Shown piece by piece: positions 42,615 to 54,465 of a stretch of 64,000 bases of DNA. The translations under genes were made by a program, and so were the position numbers. Position 1 is the first letter of the stretch, and every line of letters starts with the position of its first letter. The notes below the pieces were generated by a model, which was given only the letters and a program-made list of their open reading frames with translations, was not told the origin of the DNA and did no database searches. Source of the stretch: Onthophagus taurus (lineage: Eukaryota > Arthropoda > Insecta > Coleoptera > Scarabaeidae). The stretch covers positions 12,896,001 through 12,960,000 of the forward strand of contig NC_091973.1 in assembly GCF_036711975.1 (NCBI RefSeq), in the 5' to 3' direction.

Positions 42615-42964
42615 CAGTGTGTCCCCGGATTGTGTCCCCGTAAGGTATAATTGACGATAAATTTTTGAATTCAAATTCCATCTTTTGCAATTGAAGTCTG
42701 GATGTCACAAAACGAAATATAACCAAGTTTTACGTCAAATGTCCTCAAAGTACCAAAGTTAACGCAAGAAGTTTGTTAACCGTTCAGATAATGTGAACAT
42801 TCTGAGCAATGTACAACAAAAGTTGATTAAGATAAAATGTTTGTTATGTTAAATTATAGCGATATGACGAATTTTATTAATTTAGGATATAAAAGCAAAA
42901 TGCAGATTTTTAAATCATAAGATTAACAAAACATTTTCGATCTAAACTAAATTAACATAAAAGC

Positions 42965-43666
42965 TTAGTCAATGACACCACCACAAACACTAACACATAA
43001 CTCAGCCCTTTTCCGACATTGTTTATAACTTTTTCTAATATGGTCCAACGGAATTTCTCTAATAACAGTTTCAATTTTTTGTTTTAAACGATCTAAATTG
43101 TTATTAAAATTTTCAGTGTACACTTTTTGTTTTACATAACCTCAAAAATATAAATCCATAATAGATAATACCGGACTTCTTGGCGGCCATGGTTGCTGAC
43201 CATACCTACCAATCCATTTTTTTCCAAATAACGTATTTAAATAATTTCTAATTAAAGTGGTCGAATGTGGGCCGCAACCATCTTGTTGAAAATATAATTT
43301 ATTGCGGTTTTCTAAATCCACGCCGTGAAGATAATTAAATAAACAATTTTCTAGTATTTCCAAATATCGGTGTTGATTCAAATTGCCGTTTATGAAGTAA
43401 GGTCCAATAACACCGTCCCACGAAACACCACAACACACATTCACTTTCTGGGAATACTGGCGTTTACAAGCTATGCGATAATGTGGATTAGTCTTTGACC
43501 AGAATCGACAATTTTGTGATGTAACCACTCCATTAGTAGTGAAGGATGCTTCGTCCGAAAATATTGTTTTTTAAAAAAGTTCTGTCTTTCAAAATTTTGT
43601 ACCCAAGCCACAAACAATAATCTAAACGTTTTGCTTCATCACCTAATTCGATAGTTTGGTTTATAC
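42965..43666 (-). pseudogene. Mariner-type transposase, catalytic half (broken)
   Basis: It reads on from the LTR insertion. First catalytic Asp in FSDEASFTTNG (about 43545), second in YFQQDGCGPHS, third in the IMDLYF block with exactly 41 residues between the last two, i.e. DD41D as in the rosa/VS-like group. The longest open stretch is 43142-43528. A stop replaces the Trp expected after DLYF, frames shift near 43560 and near the insertion, and the frame then runs to a stop at 42965. Bases 42615-42964 are noncoding end sequence. Confidence 0.85.
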
Positions 43667-43979
43667 TGTAATAACTTGGTCCCTTTTGGGGTTTCATATA
43701 GGATATTTAACTTTGTTTCATTAAAAGCCATAAAATAATTTGCTTAACAACTTACTTTATTGATAGCTAAAATAATACTCCTTGCAATATTAATTATTAC
43801 AATATTCAAACGGTTCATTGTGCGTGCTCATCAATTAGGCAATCGGTCAACGACCAAAAATGCTTACTCCACGAGCCGCACAGTTCATCGTCTTTTATTT
43901 AATGCTACTTATGCTATTTTTTATAATTTACACTTATTTCTAATTAATTTCTAATTCTAATTTTATTTATTCCACTACA
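43667..43979 (-). repeat. 3' LTR, copy 2
   Basis: 313 bp, TGTAATAACT to CCACTACA on plus. Compared with the 5' LTR it has AAAAGCC for AAAAACC and a run of T where the other has TTCTTT. Confidence 0.95.
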
Positions 43980-43990
43980 TCTCCCTTATT
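43980..43990 (-). promoter_or_regulatory. Polypurine tract
   Basis: On minus, AATAAGGGAGA immediately precedes the 3' LTR, the expected primer for plus-strand DNA synthesis. The remaining 3' noncoding region to pol is about 145 bp and holds no env gene. Confidence 0.75.
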
Positions 43991-44134
43991 GTTAAAGAAA
44001 ATTTAAACATCTTAATGTTTTAAATTTTCATGTTAAATTCATTTATTCCACTACATTTCTATAACAATTAAATCTTAAATTCTATAATCTATTATAATTA
44101 AATTTACATAACACTATACGTAACAGTCTCTTTT

Positions 44135-47100
44135 TTATGCACTGTATTTTTTCACTCTGTTTTTATGCACAGTTACTAATTTATTGTTAATTTTTATAAT
44201 TATGTTAGGGGATTCATCTTTAATTACTTTGTATGGACCCTTATAAATAGCTTCTAGTTTATTGTTAGTTTCGCTTTTTAATAATACTTTATCATTAAAC
44301 TTAAAGTTGATTTCCTTACAATTTTTATCTAACCTACATTTTCTCTTATTTTTAGATTCAATTAAATTCGTCCTAGCATCGTCTAATGCAGATTTCAATC
44401 TAAATCTCAATTCATGGTTATAATCGTCAAAATTATATACTGGCTGATTGTTATTAAGCAAACTAGTTGGCAATTTACATGTTTTTCCAAATACTAATTC
44501 AAACGGTGTGTATTTTGTTTCTGAATGCACGGTGTTATTAAAAGCAAATGCCCAAAACGGTACCCATGCACTCCAAGCATCTTGAAATTTGGAAGTTTGA
44601 ATTCGCAAATATGCGCCTAAGCTTTTATGTGTGTTTTCCAAAGATCCCAAAGTTTCATGATGATAAGCACATGAATGTAATTGTTTTATATCTAAAACCT
44701 TTGCTGATTCTTTAAAAACACTTGCTAAAAACTCAGTACCTTGATCCGTAACAATTTCCTGTGGAATACCGTACTGTAATATGAAATTTTGAACAAAAGA
44801 TTTTGCTACAGTTTCGGCTTCTTTGCTTTTAATAGGATATGCTCCTACGAATTTAGTAAGTTCACATTGAACGGTTAAAATGTACCTGTTATCTTCATTA
44901 TCTTGATTCAAAGGACCTACCAAATCTAAGAAAATTTTTTCAAAGGCTGATGATGCGGTGGTGGTGAGTGTTAACGGTTCTTTATGAGATCTCGAGTGTT
45001 TGTACCGTTGACACTCATCACATTTATTTACGAATCTCGTTACATCATGTTTTAACTTATTCCAACAGTAGTATCGCTTAATATTGTTAAACATACGATT
45101 GATACCAGCGTGACCTCCCGTAGGTAAAATATGAAATTCATTTAAAATTAATTGACGTGTTTCTTTACACTCAATGTAAGTTCCTTTATTTATTATGTTA
45201 AATTTTACGCGTAACTCTTTGATTATTTGTGAATATTTCGCTAAATTGGCAATCAAATTATCATTTTCTTTACATTTAAATATACACAGCTGTGAAATTT
45301 CATTATTAATGCATATAGCTTCTAAGTGTCTCAACTTTGCGTCTAGGGCTGAAATTGATCGACAACTTAAATTTATATAAATTATTTGATGCCTTTTATC
45401 TTTTATTAATTCATATAAAATTTCATTATAATTAATTATATCCACATCATTATAATTATAGTTCACTAATTCATTATTGTTCAAATTTCTTAATTCGACT
45501 GAACCTATTGGCCGCTTTAGCAATTCAACAATTCCTGGATGGCCAGTCCATTTATCAGTATCATTGCCAGAGCTTACCACAGATTCAGAGTTTCTTAATT
45601 TTTGCTGTGCACGTGTCGCTACAAAAACATCGTGTGACATATTTTTTAGATCTGTAGAGTCAAGAGTAATTCTTGATAACGCGTCCGCTACGGAATTCTC
45701 TTTTCCCTTTATATAGTGCACAGAAAAATCAAATTCCTCTAACACTAACCTAAATTTAGTCAATCTCGAAGAAGGATTCTTCATGCTGAACAAATATATC
45801 AATGGTTTATGATCGGTAAATATTTCAAATTTTCTACCGTACAAATATGGTCTAAAGTGCTTTACGGACCACACAATTGCCAAAAGTTCTTTCTCAATGA
45901 CTGGATAATTAATTTCTGCTTTATTCAATGACCTACTAGCATACGCAACAGGCTTATCATCAGAATTTGAGAGTACTGCGCCAATTGCATAACCAGAAGC
46001 ATCAGTTCTAAGAATAAACTTATTACTTTCTGAAAAATTAGGATATTGTAAAACCGGTGGGTTTATTACAGAATTTTTTAGAATTTCAAACGATTTTTGG
46101 CAAGTGTCATCCCATCGAAACTGTACAGACTTCCGGCATAATTTATTCAACGGATATGCGATTTCAGCAAAATTTTCAATGAACCTACGATAATAGTTTA
46201 CGAATGCTACAAAACGCTTACATTCGTCGGCATTTTTCGGTATTGGGTAATTTTTTATTGCATTTATTTTAGCAGGATCTGGTGAAATTCCGTCTGCAGA
46301 AATAATATGACCTAAATATAACATTTTTTTTTCTAAAAATTGACATTTGACTGGATTTAATTTTAAATTTACTGTTCTAAGCCTATTGAGTACTTTTATT
46401 AAATTTTTGTTATGATTTTGTAAACTATTTCCGAACACTATAAGATCATCCATATAAACAAAACATGAATCATAGTTTAAACCTGACATCGCAATGGTCA
46501 TAACCCGTGAAAATGAACTAGGGCTTGTTTTTAATCCCATTGGTAGCCTAGTCATTTGAAACTGGCCTTTGTTGGTAGTGAAAGCTGTACAATTTCGACT
46601 GGATGGTTCCAATTCTACTTGGTAATATCCTTGAGAAAGATCTAAATGGGTAAAATATAACGCGCCTGATAAGGAGTCAAAAATGTCAGTAATGTTAGGT
46701 AACGGAAATCTGTCATCCTCAATATTTTTATTTAACAACCTATAGTCGATAACAATTCGCCATTGTTTGTTTCCCTGACTATCATTTTTCTTAGGAACTA
46801 TTAGCAATGGTGAGGACCAACTTGACTTTGTTTCTTCAATTATTCCGTCATTTAACAATTTATTTATTTGAGAGTCAATTTCGGTTTTTTGCGCTTGAGG
46901 TAACCGATAAGGTTTGACATAAACTGGATGTGCGTCTTTTTTTAATTTAATAGTTTCTTTAATAATATTCGTAACACTCAAAGGATCATCTTTTAATAAG
47001 AAAACATCTGCATACTTAGCACAGATTTTATGAATTGCGTCTACCTCTTCTTTGTTTAAATGTTTTACATCAAGTAAATCCAAAAGTTTATTTACTCTAT

Positions 47101-47776
47101 TTAAATTTATATTAGTGTTTTCAAAATTTAGCAATTCGAATTTTGATAAACATACATTTGAAGGTCTAAAATTTTTAATTTTAACTTCCCTATCGTTAGT
47201 ATTTAAAATTCTAACTGGGACCTTATTCAAATCTGGTCGAACAATGATTCCTGCAGTGAAGACACCTTCAGATATCTCACTTGGCAAAATCACACAGTCT
47301 CCAGAAGAATCTGTCGAGAAATACTTTATAACTTCGCAACGTGGTGGTATAGTTACAAAACTGTCAATTTTAGATTCTAAGTTGATCCTAATTTTACAAG
47401 AATTAATCCAAAATGAAAATGAAAATTTTTCGTAATCTATGGTTGCACGATATTTTTCAAAAAAATCCGATCCTATGATGCCATTCACACCACAATCAAA
47501 ATCATTCATAACAACAAATTCATGAGTAATATTATAATTATAAATGTTTAAAGGAATGTTTACTAAACCCATTGACTTTACTGAACCTGCAATTCCTCTT
47601 ATATCTATTTGTTTAGTGGTATCAATTATTTCATTTTTGTGTAAAAATTTTGAAAAAATTACACTTAATGTTGCACCCGTATCCAAAAGAAATAATAGAT
47701 CATCCGTACCGTATCTCATTCGCACATAATTCATACCATTCATACTACATATTACTTCATCTGTAGAGTTATTCAC
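44135..47776 (-). CDS. pol: Gypsy Pol polyprotein, copy 2
   Basis: Same length and translation as 27-3668; at least one silent base change (near 47185). Protease DTGA, RT YMDD, RNase H, and integrase HHCC plus DDE are all present, so this Pol could be active. The frame begins as a +1 extension of gag, overlapping it by 8 nt around GGTTTTTTCGTG. Confidence 0.95.
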   Translation of the reverse strand: MNNSTDEVICSMNGMNYVRMRYGTDDLLFLLDTGATLSVIFSKFLHKNEIIDTTKQIDIRGIAGSVKSMGLVNIPLNIYNYNITHEFVVMNDFDCGVNGIIGSDFFEKYRATIDYEKFSFSFWINSCKIRINLESKIDSFVTIPPRCEVIKYFSTDSSGDCVILPSEISEGVFTAGIIVRPDLNKVPVRILNTNDREVKIKNFRPSNVCLSKFELLNFENTNINLNRVNKLLDLLDVKHLNKEEVDAIHKICAKYADVFLLKDDPLSVTNIIKETIKLKKDAHPVYVKPYRLPQAQKTEIDSQINKLLNDGIIEETKSSWSSPLLIVPKKNDSQGNKQWRIVIDYRLLNKNIEDDRFPLPNITDIFDSLSGALYFTHLDLSQGYYQVELEPSSRNCTAFTTNKGQFQMTRLPMGLKTSPSSFSRVMTIAMSGLNYDSCFVYMDDLIVFGNSLQNHNKNLIKVLNRLRTVNLKLNPVKCQFLEKKMLYLGHIISADGISPDPAKINAIKNYPIPKNADECKRFVAFVNYYRRFIENFAEIAYPLNKLCRKSVQFRWDDTCQKSFEILKNSVINPPVLQYPNFSESNKFILRTDASGYAIGAVLSNSDDKPVAYASRSLNKAEINYPVIEKELLAIVWSVKHFRPYLYGRKFEIFTDHKPLIYLFSMKNPSSRLTKFRLVLEEFDFSVHYIKGKENSVADALSRITLDSTDLKNMSHDVFVATRAQQKLRNSESVVSSGNDTDKWTGHPGIVELLKRPIGSVELRNLNNNELVNYNYNDVDIINYNEILYELIKDKRHQIIYINLSCRSISALDAKLRHLEAICINNEISQLCIFKCKENDNLIANLAKYSQIIKELRVKFNIINKGTYIECKETRQLILNEFHILPTGGHAGINRMFNNIKRYYCWNKLKHDVTRFVNKCDECQRYKHSRSHKEPLTLTTTASSAFEKIFLDLVGPLNQDNEDNRYILTVQCELTKFVGAYPIKSKEAETVAKSFVQNFILQYGIPQEIVTDQGTEFLASVFKESAKVLDIKQLHSCAYHHETLGSLENTHKSLGAYLRIQTSKFQDAWSAWVPFWAFAFNNTVHSETKYTPFELVFGKTCKLPTSLLNNNQPVYNFDDYNHELRFRLKSALDDARTNLIESKNKRKCRLDKNCKEINFKFNDKVLLKSETNNKLEAIYKGPYKVIKDESPNIIIKINNKLVTVHKNRVKKYSA

Positions 47777-48221
47777 GAAAAAACCGTTGTTCGTTTATGT
47801 CATTGGCTGTATTTTTATTGGTAACCTCAGGAATTCCCATCGCGTCAGATTCTGCAAAATACGCATGATTTCTACGAAAAGAACCTGAGATTCCTCTATG
47901 ACCTCGAAAGTTCCCGCGACTGCGATATGATCCTCTCTGACTACCACGATCGTTACTTCTAAAATCAGCATAATTATTAAATCCGCGATTATTGTTATGA
48001 GGAACAAAATTATTATTTCCTCGATTGTTTCGGTTATACCCGTTAAATGGTCTAGAATTCCGAAAATGTGCTCTTCTGATTTGATTACCTCTACCATTCA
48101 TTTGAAAAACAGTAGATGACGAGGGTTTATTTATTTCCTCATCTAATGCAACGTTAATTGCGTCTTTTAGGGTTTTACAATTTCGCGCTTTAAGGATTGT
48201 TCTTAATTCATGATTTTTCAA
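47769..48221 (-). pseudogene. Gag nucleocapsid-like part, copy 2
   Basis: Same as 3661-4113: Arg/Gly/Asn-rich, no zinc knuckle, separated from the capsid frame by the same small shift near 48300-48313. Confidence 0.75.
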
Positions 48222-48291
48222 TCCGTTACAAAACGAATTTATCGCGAGTTTTTCATTAACAATGCGTAACGAACTTAGTAAATTTTCATCA

Positions 48292-49002
48292 TCACCCGCT
48301 TGTGCCAGTTAAATCAGTAAGTAACTGTTCAATGTCCCTACCAAAATCATCAACTGTTTTACTCTGTTGTCGGGAATTATGGAGTTGATTGGACAGAGTA
48401 GTGGCAGATTTTCGAGTTGTAAAATTTTCTCTTATATCTCTTACAAGCGTTTCAACGGTATCATACTTTTTATTTAACCTTACTTTAGCATTGCCAGATA
48501 GTCTGGTTTTTAAAACATAATTAATTAAAAGTTTTTTACCATCTGCATTTAACAATTCAGAATATAATTCAATTGAATCTATTAATTGTTTTGTAGTTTC
48601 CTCTTTCCCATCCATTAATGGAAGTAAACTACCTGCTGTTTTTAGATCAAAAGTTTCCCCCATACTTATTTCTACAGCTTCACTATTTATATTTAACCTA
48701 TCATCTAAAATACCCTGAATTTCTAGAACTATATTATCTATCCCTGAACTATAATATTTAATGTCTTCAATTTTATCAACATTTGATGTATCCCTCTTTA
48801 ATTCTATATTTAATGATTCTAACCTAACTCTAAATTTATTTAATTCATTCAAACGTTTTTGAGTAGATTCTAAATTTCTCCTTCTTTCTTTATTATCCTT
48901 TAAAATATTAGTTTTAAATGATTTAATTTCTACCAGCAATAATTGTAATTCTTCTATGATTGTCATAATATTATGAAGTTTTTTACTCACACTATAAATC
49001 AC
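48292..49002 (-). CDS. gag: Gag capsid part, copy 2
   Basis: Same as 4184-4894; first ATG at 48966. In frame with the membrane ORF upstream across the TAA at 49006-49008. Confidence 0.8.
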   Translation of the reverse strand: MIYSVSKKLHNIMTIIEELQLLLVEIKSFKTNILKDNKERRRNLESTQKRLNELNKFRVRLESLNIELKRDTSNVDKIEDIKYYSSGIDNIVLEIQGILDDRLNINSEAVEISMGETFDLKTAGSLLPLMDGKEETTKQLIDSIELYSELLNADGKKLLINYVLKTRLSGNAKVRLNKKYDTVETLVRDIRENFTTRKSATTLSNQLHNSRQQSKTVDDFGRDIEQLLTDLTGTSG

Positions 49003-49005
49003 ATT

Positions 49006-49272
49006 TTATTTATCGTCACACCGGGCACTTCCGATATTGAGCGAAAGGAGTTCATGACTTCTCGCAACTTCTCGTCGGATTTTTCTTTTCATATTTCTAT
49101 TACACTTTTTCCATATGATGTATCCCAATGCGCAGATTACAACGAAAACCAGAAATGCCATACCAACTTCCCATAATGTAAAAATTGTTCCAGTAGTTGC
49201 TGTAGTTCCACCACTGTTTCCAGCTTGCGATATTATGATTTCTTTCTCTTCCTTAGATTGATTGGTTCCCAT
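49006..49272 (-). CDS. Small myristoylated membrane ORF, copy 2
   Basis: Same translation as 4898-5164: N-myristoylation motif, one membrane helix, basic cytoplasmic tail. First ORF after the primer site. Confidence 0.6.
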   Translation of the reverse strand: MGTNQSKEEKEIIISQAGNSGGTTATTGTIFTLWEVGMAFLVFVVICALGYIIWKKCNRNMKRKIRREVARSHELLSLNIGSARCDDK

Positions 49273-49311
49273 AATTACGTTTTCATAAATTTTCGATTTT
49301 CTTTCAAACGG

Positions 49312-49326
49312 CTGGCAGGATCGCCA
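49312..49326 (-). promoter_or_regulatory. Primer-binding site, copy 2
   Basis: TGGCGATCCTGCCAG on minus, directly adjoining the 5' LTR; tRNA-Arg type as in copy 1. Confidence 0.7.
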
Positions 49327-49639
49327 TGTAATAACTTGGTCCCTTTTGGGGTTTCATATAGGATATTTAACTTTGTTTCATTAAAAACCATAAAATAATT
49401 TGCTTAACAACTTACTTTATTGATAGCTAAAATAATACTCCTTGCAATATTAATTATTACAATATTCAAACGGTTCATTGTGCGTGCTCATCAATTAGGC
49501 AATCGGTCAACGACCAAAAATGCTTACTCCACGAGCCGCACAGTTCATCGTCTTTTATTTAATGCTACTTATGCTATTCTTTATAATTTACACTTATTTC
49601 TAATTAATTTCTAATTCTAATTTTATTTATTCCACTACA
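49327..49639 (-). repeat. 5' LTR, copy 2
   Basis: 313 bp, same sequence as 5219-5531 where compared; followed by ATAC, the target duplication. Confidence 0.95.
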
Positions 49640-49643
49640 ATAC

Positions 49644-49975
49644 GACAATATTTTATTTTCTCGATAAATTCTTTGTAAATGGGTGTTACTTATACCGACT
49701 TGAACTGCCCTTTTTCTTAACGACACCTTACCGTAATCCATTGCGTTCGTTACTGCAACAATCGACCCCGCATCATGTTCATCTAAAAGCTTTTTTTCCT
49801 TCCGTTAATTGTCCACATTGCCCGTTTCCGATAATTTTTTAACAACTCTCTTAATTGTTTTTTTATCTACTAAAAATCCAAATTTGTCCTCAAATTGCCT
49901 TAAAACTGCATTGTAACTAATGTTCCCTAATCCATAGCACTGCACTATAAATATTTTATGTTGTAATGTAAACAT
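49644..49975 (-). pseudogene. Mariner-type transposase, N-terminal half, copy 2
   Basis: Same as 5536-5867: ATG at 49975, helix-turn-helix DNA-binding region, one in-frame TAA, then cut by the LTR element; the catalytic half resumes at 43666. Confidence 0.75.
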
Positions 49976-50344
49976 GATCAATTAATATTTCACAATAGGC
50001 TAAAGCTAAGCTATCAAATTATAATTGCTAGTTCCTCAGATGATTTGTTTTTATTGTAAAACGGAATATTAGAAAAAAATTTTCATGAAAAAACTCATTT
50101 TTTCTTTTATATGCTAAATTAATAAAATTCGGCATATCGCTATAATTTAACATAACAAACATTTTATCTTAATCAACTTTTGTTGTACATTGCTCAGAAA
50201 GACCACTTTACTTGCAACGGTCAACAAACTTCTTGGTTATATTTCGTTTTATGACATCCAGACTTTAATTGCAAAAGATGGAATTTGAATTCAAAAATTT
50301 ATCGTCAATTATACCTTACGGGGACACAATCCGGGGACACACTG

Positions 50345-50830
50345 TATATGGTCGACAGAATTATCGGATCCAGAAGTGATACAAAAGTTCAAACATGGCT
50401 CAGAACGGCGTATAACGTCATAATATCACGTTTTGGGCACATTTTGTTTTTTATCTCCAACATGCTCCAATATGACATTTGGCGCCTGAATATCACAAAT
50501 ATGGTCAGCAGAATTATCGGAACCAAAAGTGATAGAAAGTTCAAACATGGCTCAGAATGGCGTATAACGTCATAATATCACGTTTTGGGCACATTTTGTT
50601 TTTTATCTCCAACATGCTCCAACATGTCATTTGGCGCCTGAATAACACTAATATGGTCAACAGAATTATCGGAACCAAAAGTGATAGAAAGTTCAAACAT
50701 GGCTCAGAACGGCGTATAACGTCATAATACCACGTTTTGGGAACATTTTGTTTTTTATCTCCAACATGTCATTTGGCGCCTGAATATCACAAATATGGTC
50801 AACAGAATTATCGGAACCAAAAGTGATAGA
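50345..50830. repeat. ~152-bp satellite, block 5
   Basis: About three monomers, matching 6237-6722, between the mariner end and the mini-Polinton; ends with GATAGA (50825-50830). Confidence 0.95.
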
Positions 50831-51695
50831 AGTAGAGAATAAAGGCCGGTTCTGGACCGGAAGTGCTCCCCATCTCCCCCTGATCCTGCGCATGCGCGCC
50901 GGAAGTGACGTCACGACATCCTTAAGGATCATCCTTAAGGATCGGTCGACGGTGGCGCCACCTAGCGGTACATCCTTAAGGATCGGTCGACGGTGGCGTC
51001 ACCTAGCGGTACATCCTTAAGGATCATCCTTAAAGATCATCCTTAAGGATCGGTCGACGGTTGCACCACCTGTAGAATCCTTAAGGATCGGTCGACGGTG
51101 TCGCCACCTGTAGCATCCTTAAGGATCGGTCGACGGTGACGCCACCTGTAGCATCCTTAAGGATCGGTCGACGGTGGCGCCACCTGTAGCATCCTTAAGG
51201 ATCGAAGGTTGCTCCCCCTGCTCCTTAAGGATCGAAGGATCGGTCGACGGTGGCGCCACCTGTAGCATCCTTAAGGATCGAAGGTTGCTCCTCCTGCTCC
51301 TTAAGGATCGGTCGACGCCCCTTCAACCCCATCTTAGTGCCTTATTGACCCCCTTCAACCCCTTCAACCCCCTATTGACCTCCTTCAACCCCTTCAACCC
51401 CATCTTAGTGCCCTATTGACCCCCTTCAACCCCGTCAACCCCATCTTAGTGCCCTATTGACCCCGTCGACGCCGTATGCTTATCAGCGGAAGTTGCTCCC
51501 CCGTGAAATAATATTAATAATAATAATAATAATAATACTTACCTTACAATAGGTTCTCCATTACAGATTGAGGGTAGGAGGAGGAGGAGGAAGAGAAAAT
51601 CACAAAAAATTAAAGTTAATACATATATTAAAAATTTAAATTAAACATACTCAAAAAAAATGATACTATTTTCTACTTAACCTACTTAAATATAT

Positions 51696-52118
51696 TTAAA
51701 CGTTATTCGAAATAGTGGTAAAATGACCCCAAGCCAATGTTTTAATACCATCGGTATCGATACACCGCTTTGTATCATGTGGGGAAAGGGCCAATTTGTT
51801 TTGTAAAACGGTAAAAACCGTGTGGTTAAAACTTCTAAATAATAACTGTTTTCTAAACGCGATGGAATTTGAATGTAAACAGTCGAAATAACTTTGAAAT
51901 GAAAGCTTTTGTTTAACCACAGCTTTCCTAATACCTTTAGATTTTTTAGTAACTCGTCCATAAGCGACCCGATTTGCGTACACCTTCGATCTTAAGCCAA
52001 TAAATTCAACCATTACGTTTCCGCAATTTTCATCTTTCAGTTGGTGCACTAGCAATTGGACGATCTTCTTGCGATACAAATTGAGAATAATTAGATATTC
52101 TATCATACAAGTAACCAC
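51696..52118 (-). pseudogene. Polinton DNA polymerase B, C-terminal fragment (copy C)
   Basis: Identical in translation to 7588-8010: thumb KKSKGI block and terminal WGHF, no catalytic palm motifs. Confidence 0.85.
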
Positions 52119-52553
52119 AAAAACTTCAATAATAACAACACCACTTTATGAAACTTAACCGCAGAACGTTAATAAGAAAGTTTAGTACAAGAAAACTACT
52201 TCAAAACTTCAATTTTAAGCCTTATTCTTTAACAAAACTTAATCTTTACAAGAAGTCTAATAATGATTCAAAAAATTTAAGTGAAACTTCATCAAATCTT
52301 CATATTTTAATAAATTATTTGTATTTATTTAATGAAACTTCACCAAAACTTTAAAATTTGAGAATTAAAAATGTGAAATCTTAATAACTTCAATGACAGC
52401 GATGTTATTTTATGAAACTTCATCAAAAAAGTTAATGTTTTAGTAAAAATTTGAATTTAATGCGAAAGAATCACCTCAAAACTTCAATATTTATCCCAAT
52501 TTTGGGTTATACGTCAAGAAAACTGATAAAATCAAATCAACTTCATCAACAGA

Positions 52554-53474
52554 TCAACAGATGTAGAAACAACAACCGATGTAGAAACAACAACCGATAT
52601 AGAAACAACAACCGATGTAGAAACAACAACTGATGTAGAAACAACAACAGATATAGAAACAACAACTGATATAGAAACAACAACTGCTATAACAACTGAT
52701 TTTACAACTGATATAGAAACAACAAACAACAACAGATGTAACAACTGATTTTACAACTGATATAGAAACAACAACAGATGTAGAAACAACAACCGACGTA
52801 GAAACAACAACTGATGTAGAAACAACAACAGATATAGAAACAACAACCGATGTAGAAACAACAACAGATATAGAAACAACAACTGATATAACAACTGATT
52901 TTACAACTGATATAGAAACAACAACAGATGTAGAAACAACAACCGATGTAGAAACAACAACAGATGTAACAACTGATTTTACAACTGATATAGAAACAAC
53001 AACAGATGTAGAAACAACAACCGATGTAGAAACAACAACTGATGTAGAAACAACAACAGATATAGAAACAACAACTGATATAGAAACAACAACAGATATA
53101 GAAACAACAACTGATATAGAAACAACAACTGATATAACAACTGATATAACAACTGATTCTACAACTGATATAGAAACAACAACAGATGTAACAACTGATT
53201 TTACGACTGATATAGAAACAACAACAGATGTAACAACTGATTTTACAACTGATATAGAAACAACAACAGATGTAGAAACAACAACCGACGTAGAAACAAC
53301 AACTGATGTAGAAACAACAACAGATATAGAAACAACAACCGATGTAGAAACAACAACAGATATAGAAACAACAACTGATATAACAACTGATTTTACAACT
53401 GATATAGAAACAACAACAGATTTTACAACTGATATAGAAACAACAACAGATGTAGAAACAACAACCGATGTTAT
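52554..53474. repeat. 18-bp minisatellite (copy C)
   Basis: Same length and order as copy B apart from a T-to-C change near 53159 (GATTCTAC for GATTTTAC). Confidence 0.9.
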
Positions 53475-54177
53475 GGAATCATTAATATGAACTTTCAATC
53501 AAATTAAAAAAACTTTATTATAATAAAATTTTAGTTTTGATCACGAAGTTTAATGTTAACTCGAAAATTTCATCGGAACATAATAAAATCTAGGAAACTT
53601 TATGAAAACTTCAAATTATCTAATAAAACTTCATCAAAATGTTAAAAATGTATTCGAAGGAGGAATATTTTCGTCTTGAGAGACTTAAGGCTAAACCAGA
53701 ATGTTTTCAGTAATCGGTCTAGTGTTAGGTGTAGTTTTAGTGCAATAAAAATATGCAATATAGTAATATAGCTTTATACTAGTTCTAGTTTTATATTAGC
53801 AGTAGAACTAACACAAGACATAGAACTAGAATCATTCGGATTTAGCCGCACGTCTCTCTTAAAAACCTGAAATACCCTTAAATAGTCGTTATTTACCTGG
53901 TTATTATCTAACATACATGACGTCGACTGAAATGTAAAACGGTAGCGATATATATATAATATAATATATATGGGAGGGAATAAAAGTCGCATAAGCACCA
54001 TCTATGTTCCAATAGTTCATACATAAATTTCAAATAACGTCCAATGAGAGACGAAGGTGACGCTCGTATGATATGATATATTTCACACCCCCCTCCTTCT
54101 CACAATAAATTTTACAACTATTATAATAATAATAAAACTACAATCAATTTTTATTTAAAAATTATTATATTTACGAC

Positions 54178-54465
54178 TTAAATACAAGTAGCATTATGTT
54201 GATTACATAAAAATTTTTGTAAAATTAATACATTGTTTTGTGAACATACTGCTGGAGAGCCGGTGTGGAACCAACATTGATTGGTGGTTGAATTTAATTT
54301 AACCCCATCCTCTTCCGCAAATTCTAACGCAATATCAGTTATTAGTATTGAATTGCTGTTACGTATTTCCAAAAACTGCTTCTTTTGATTTCCCTTAACA
54401 AATATTTGATCGTAGGAGGAAATTAAGGTATCAATTACATTTAGACCTTCTGATTGATTTCTCAT
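54178..54465 (-). pseudogene. Exonuclease-like Polinton protein, C-terminal fragment (copy C)
   Basis: Identical in translation to 10076-10363; VKG-x-QK block and Cys/His pattern kept. Confidence 0.65.

Larger units (their letters stand above)
43667..49639 (-). mobile_element. Ty3/Gypsy LTR retrotransposon, complete copy 2
   Basis: 5973 bp with 313-bp LTRs at both ends, TG...CA boundaries, and ATAC on both sides (43663-43666 and 49640-43 region) as a 4-bp target duplication inside the mariner. Internal order on minus: primer site, membrane ORF, gag, pol, purine tract. The two LTRs differ at two visible positions (near 43729 and 43920), about 0.6%, so the insertion is fairly young but not brand new. 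Confidence 0.97.
42615..50344 (-). mobile_element. Tc1/mariner DD41D-type transposon interrupted by an LTR element
   Basis: Left end CAGTGTGTCCCCGGATTGTG at 42615 and its inverse ending at 50344; the inverted repeats run about 95 bp with one visible mismatch. TA flanks both ends (42613-42614, 50345-50346), fitting a single TA in the satellite sequence CACATATATGG. Without the LTR element and its 4-bp duplication it is about 1753 bp. The transposase reads on minus, split by the insertion. Confidence 0.92.

Noticed and set aside
43980-44134. Env gene downstream of pol
   Set aside because: Only about 150 bp separate pol from the 3' LTR, with no open frame.
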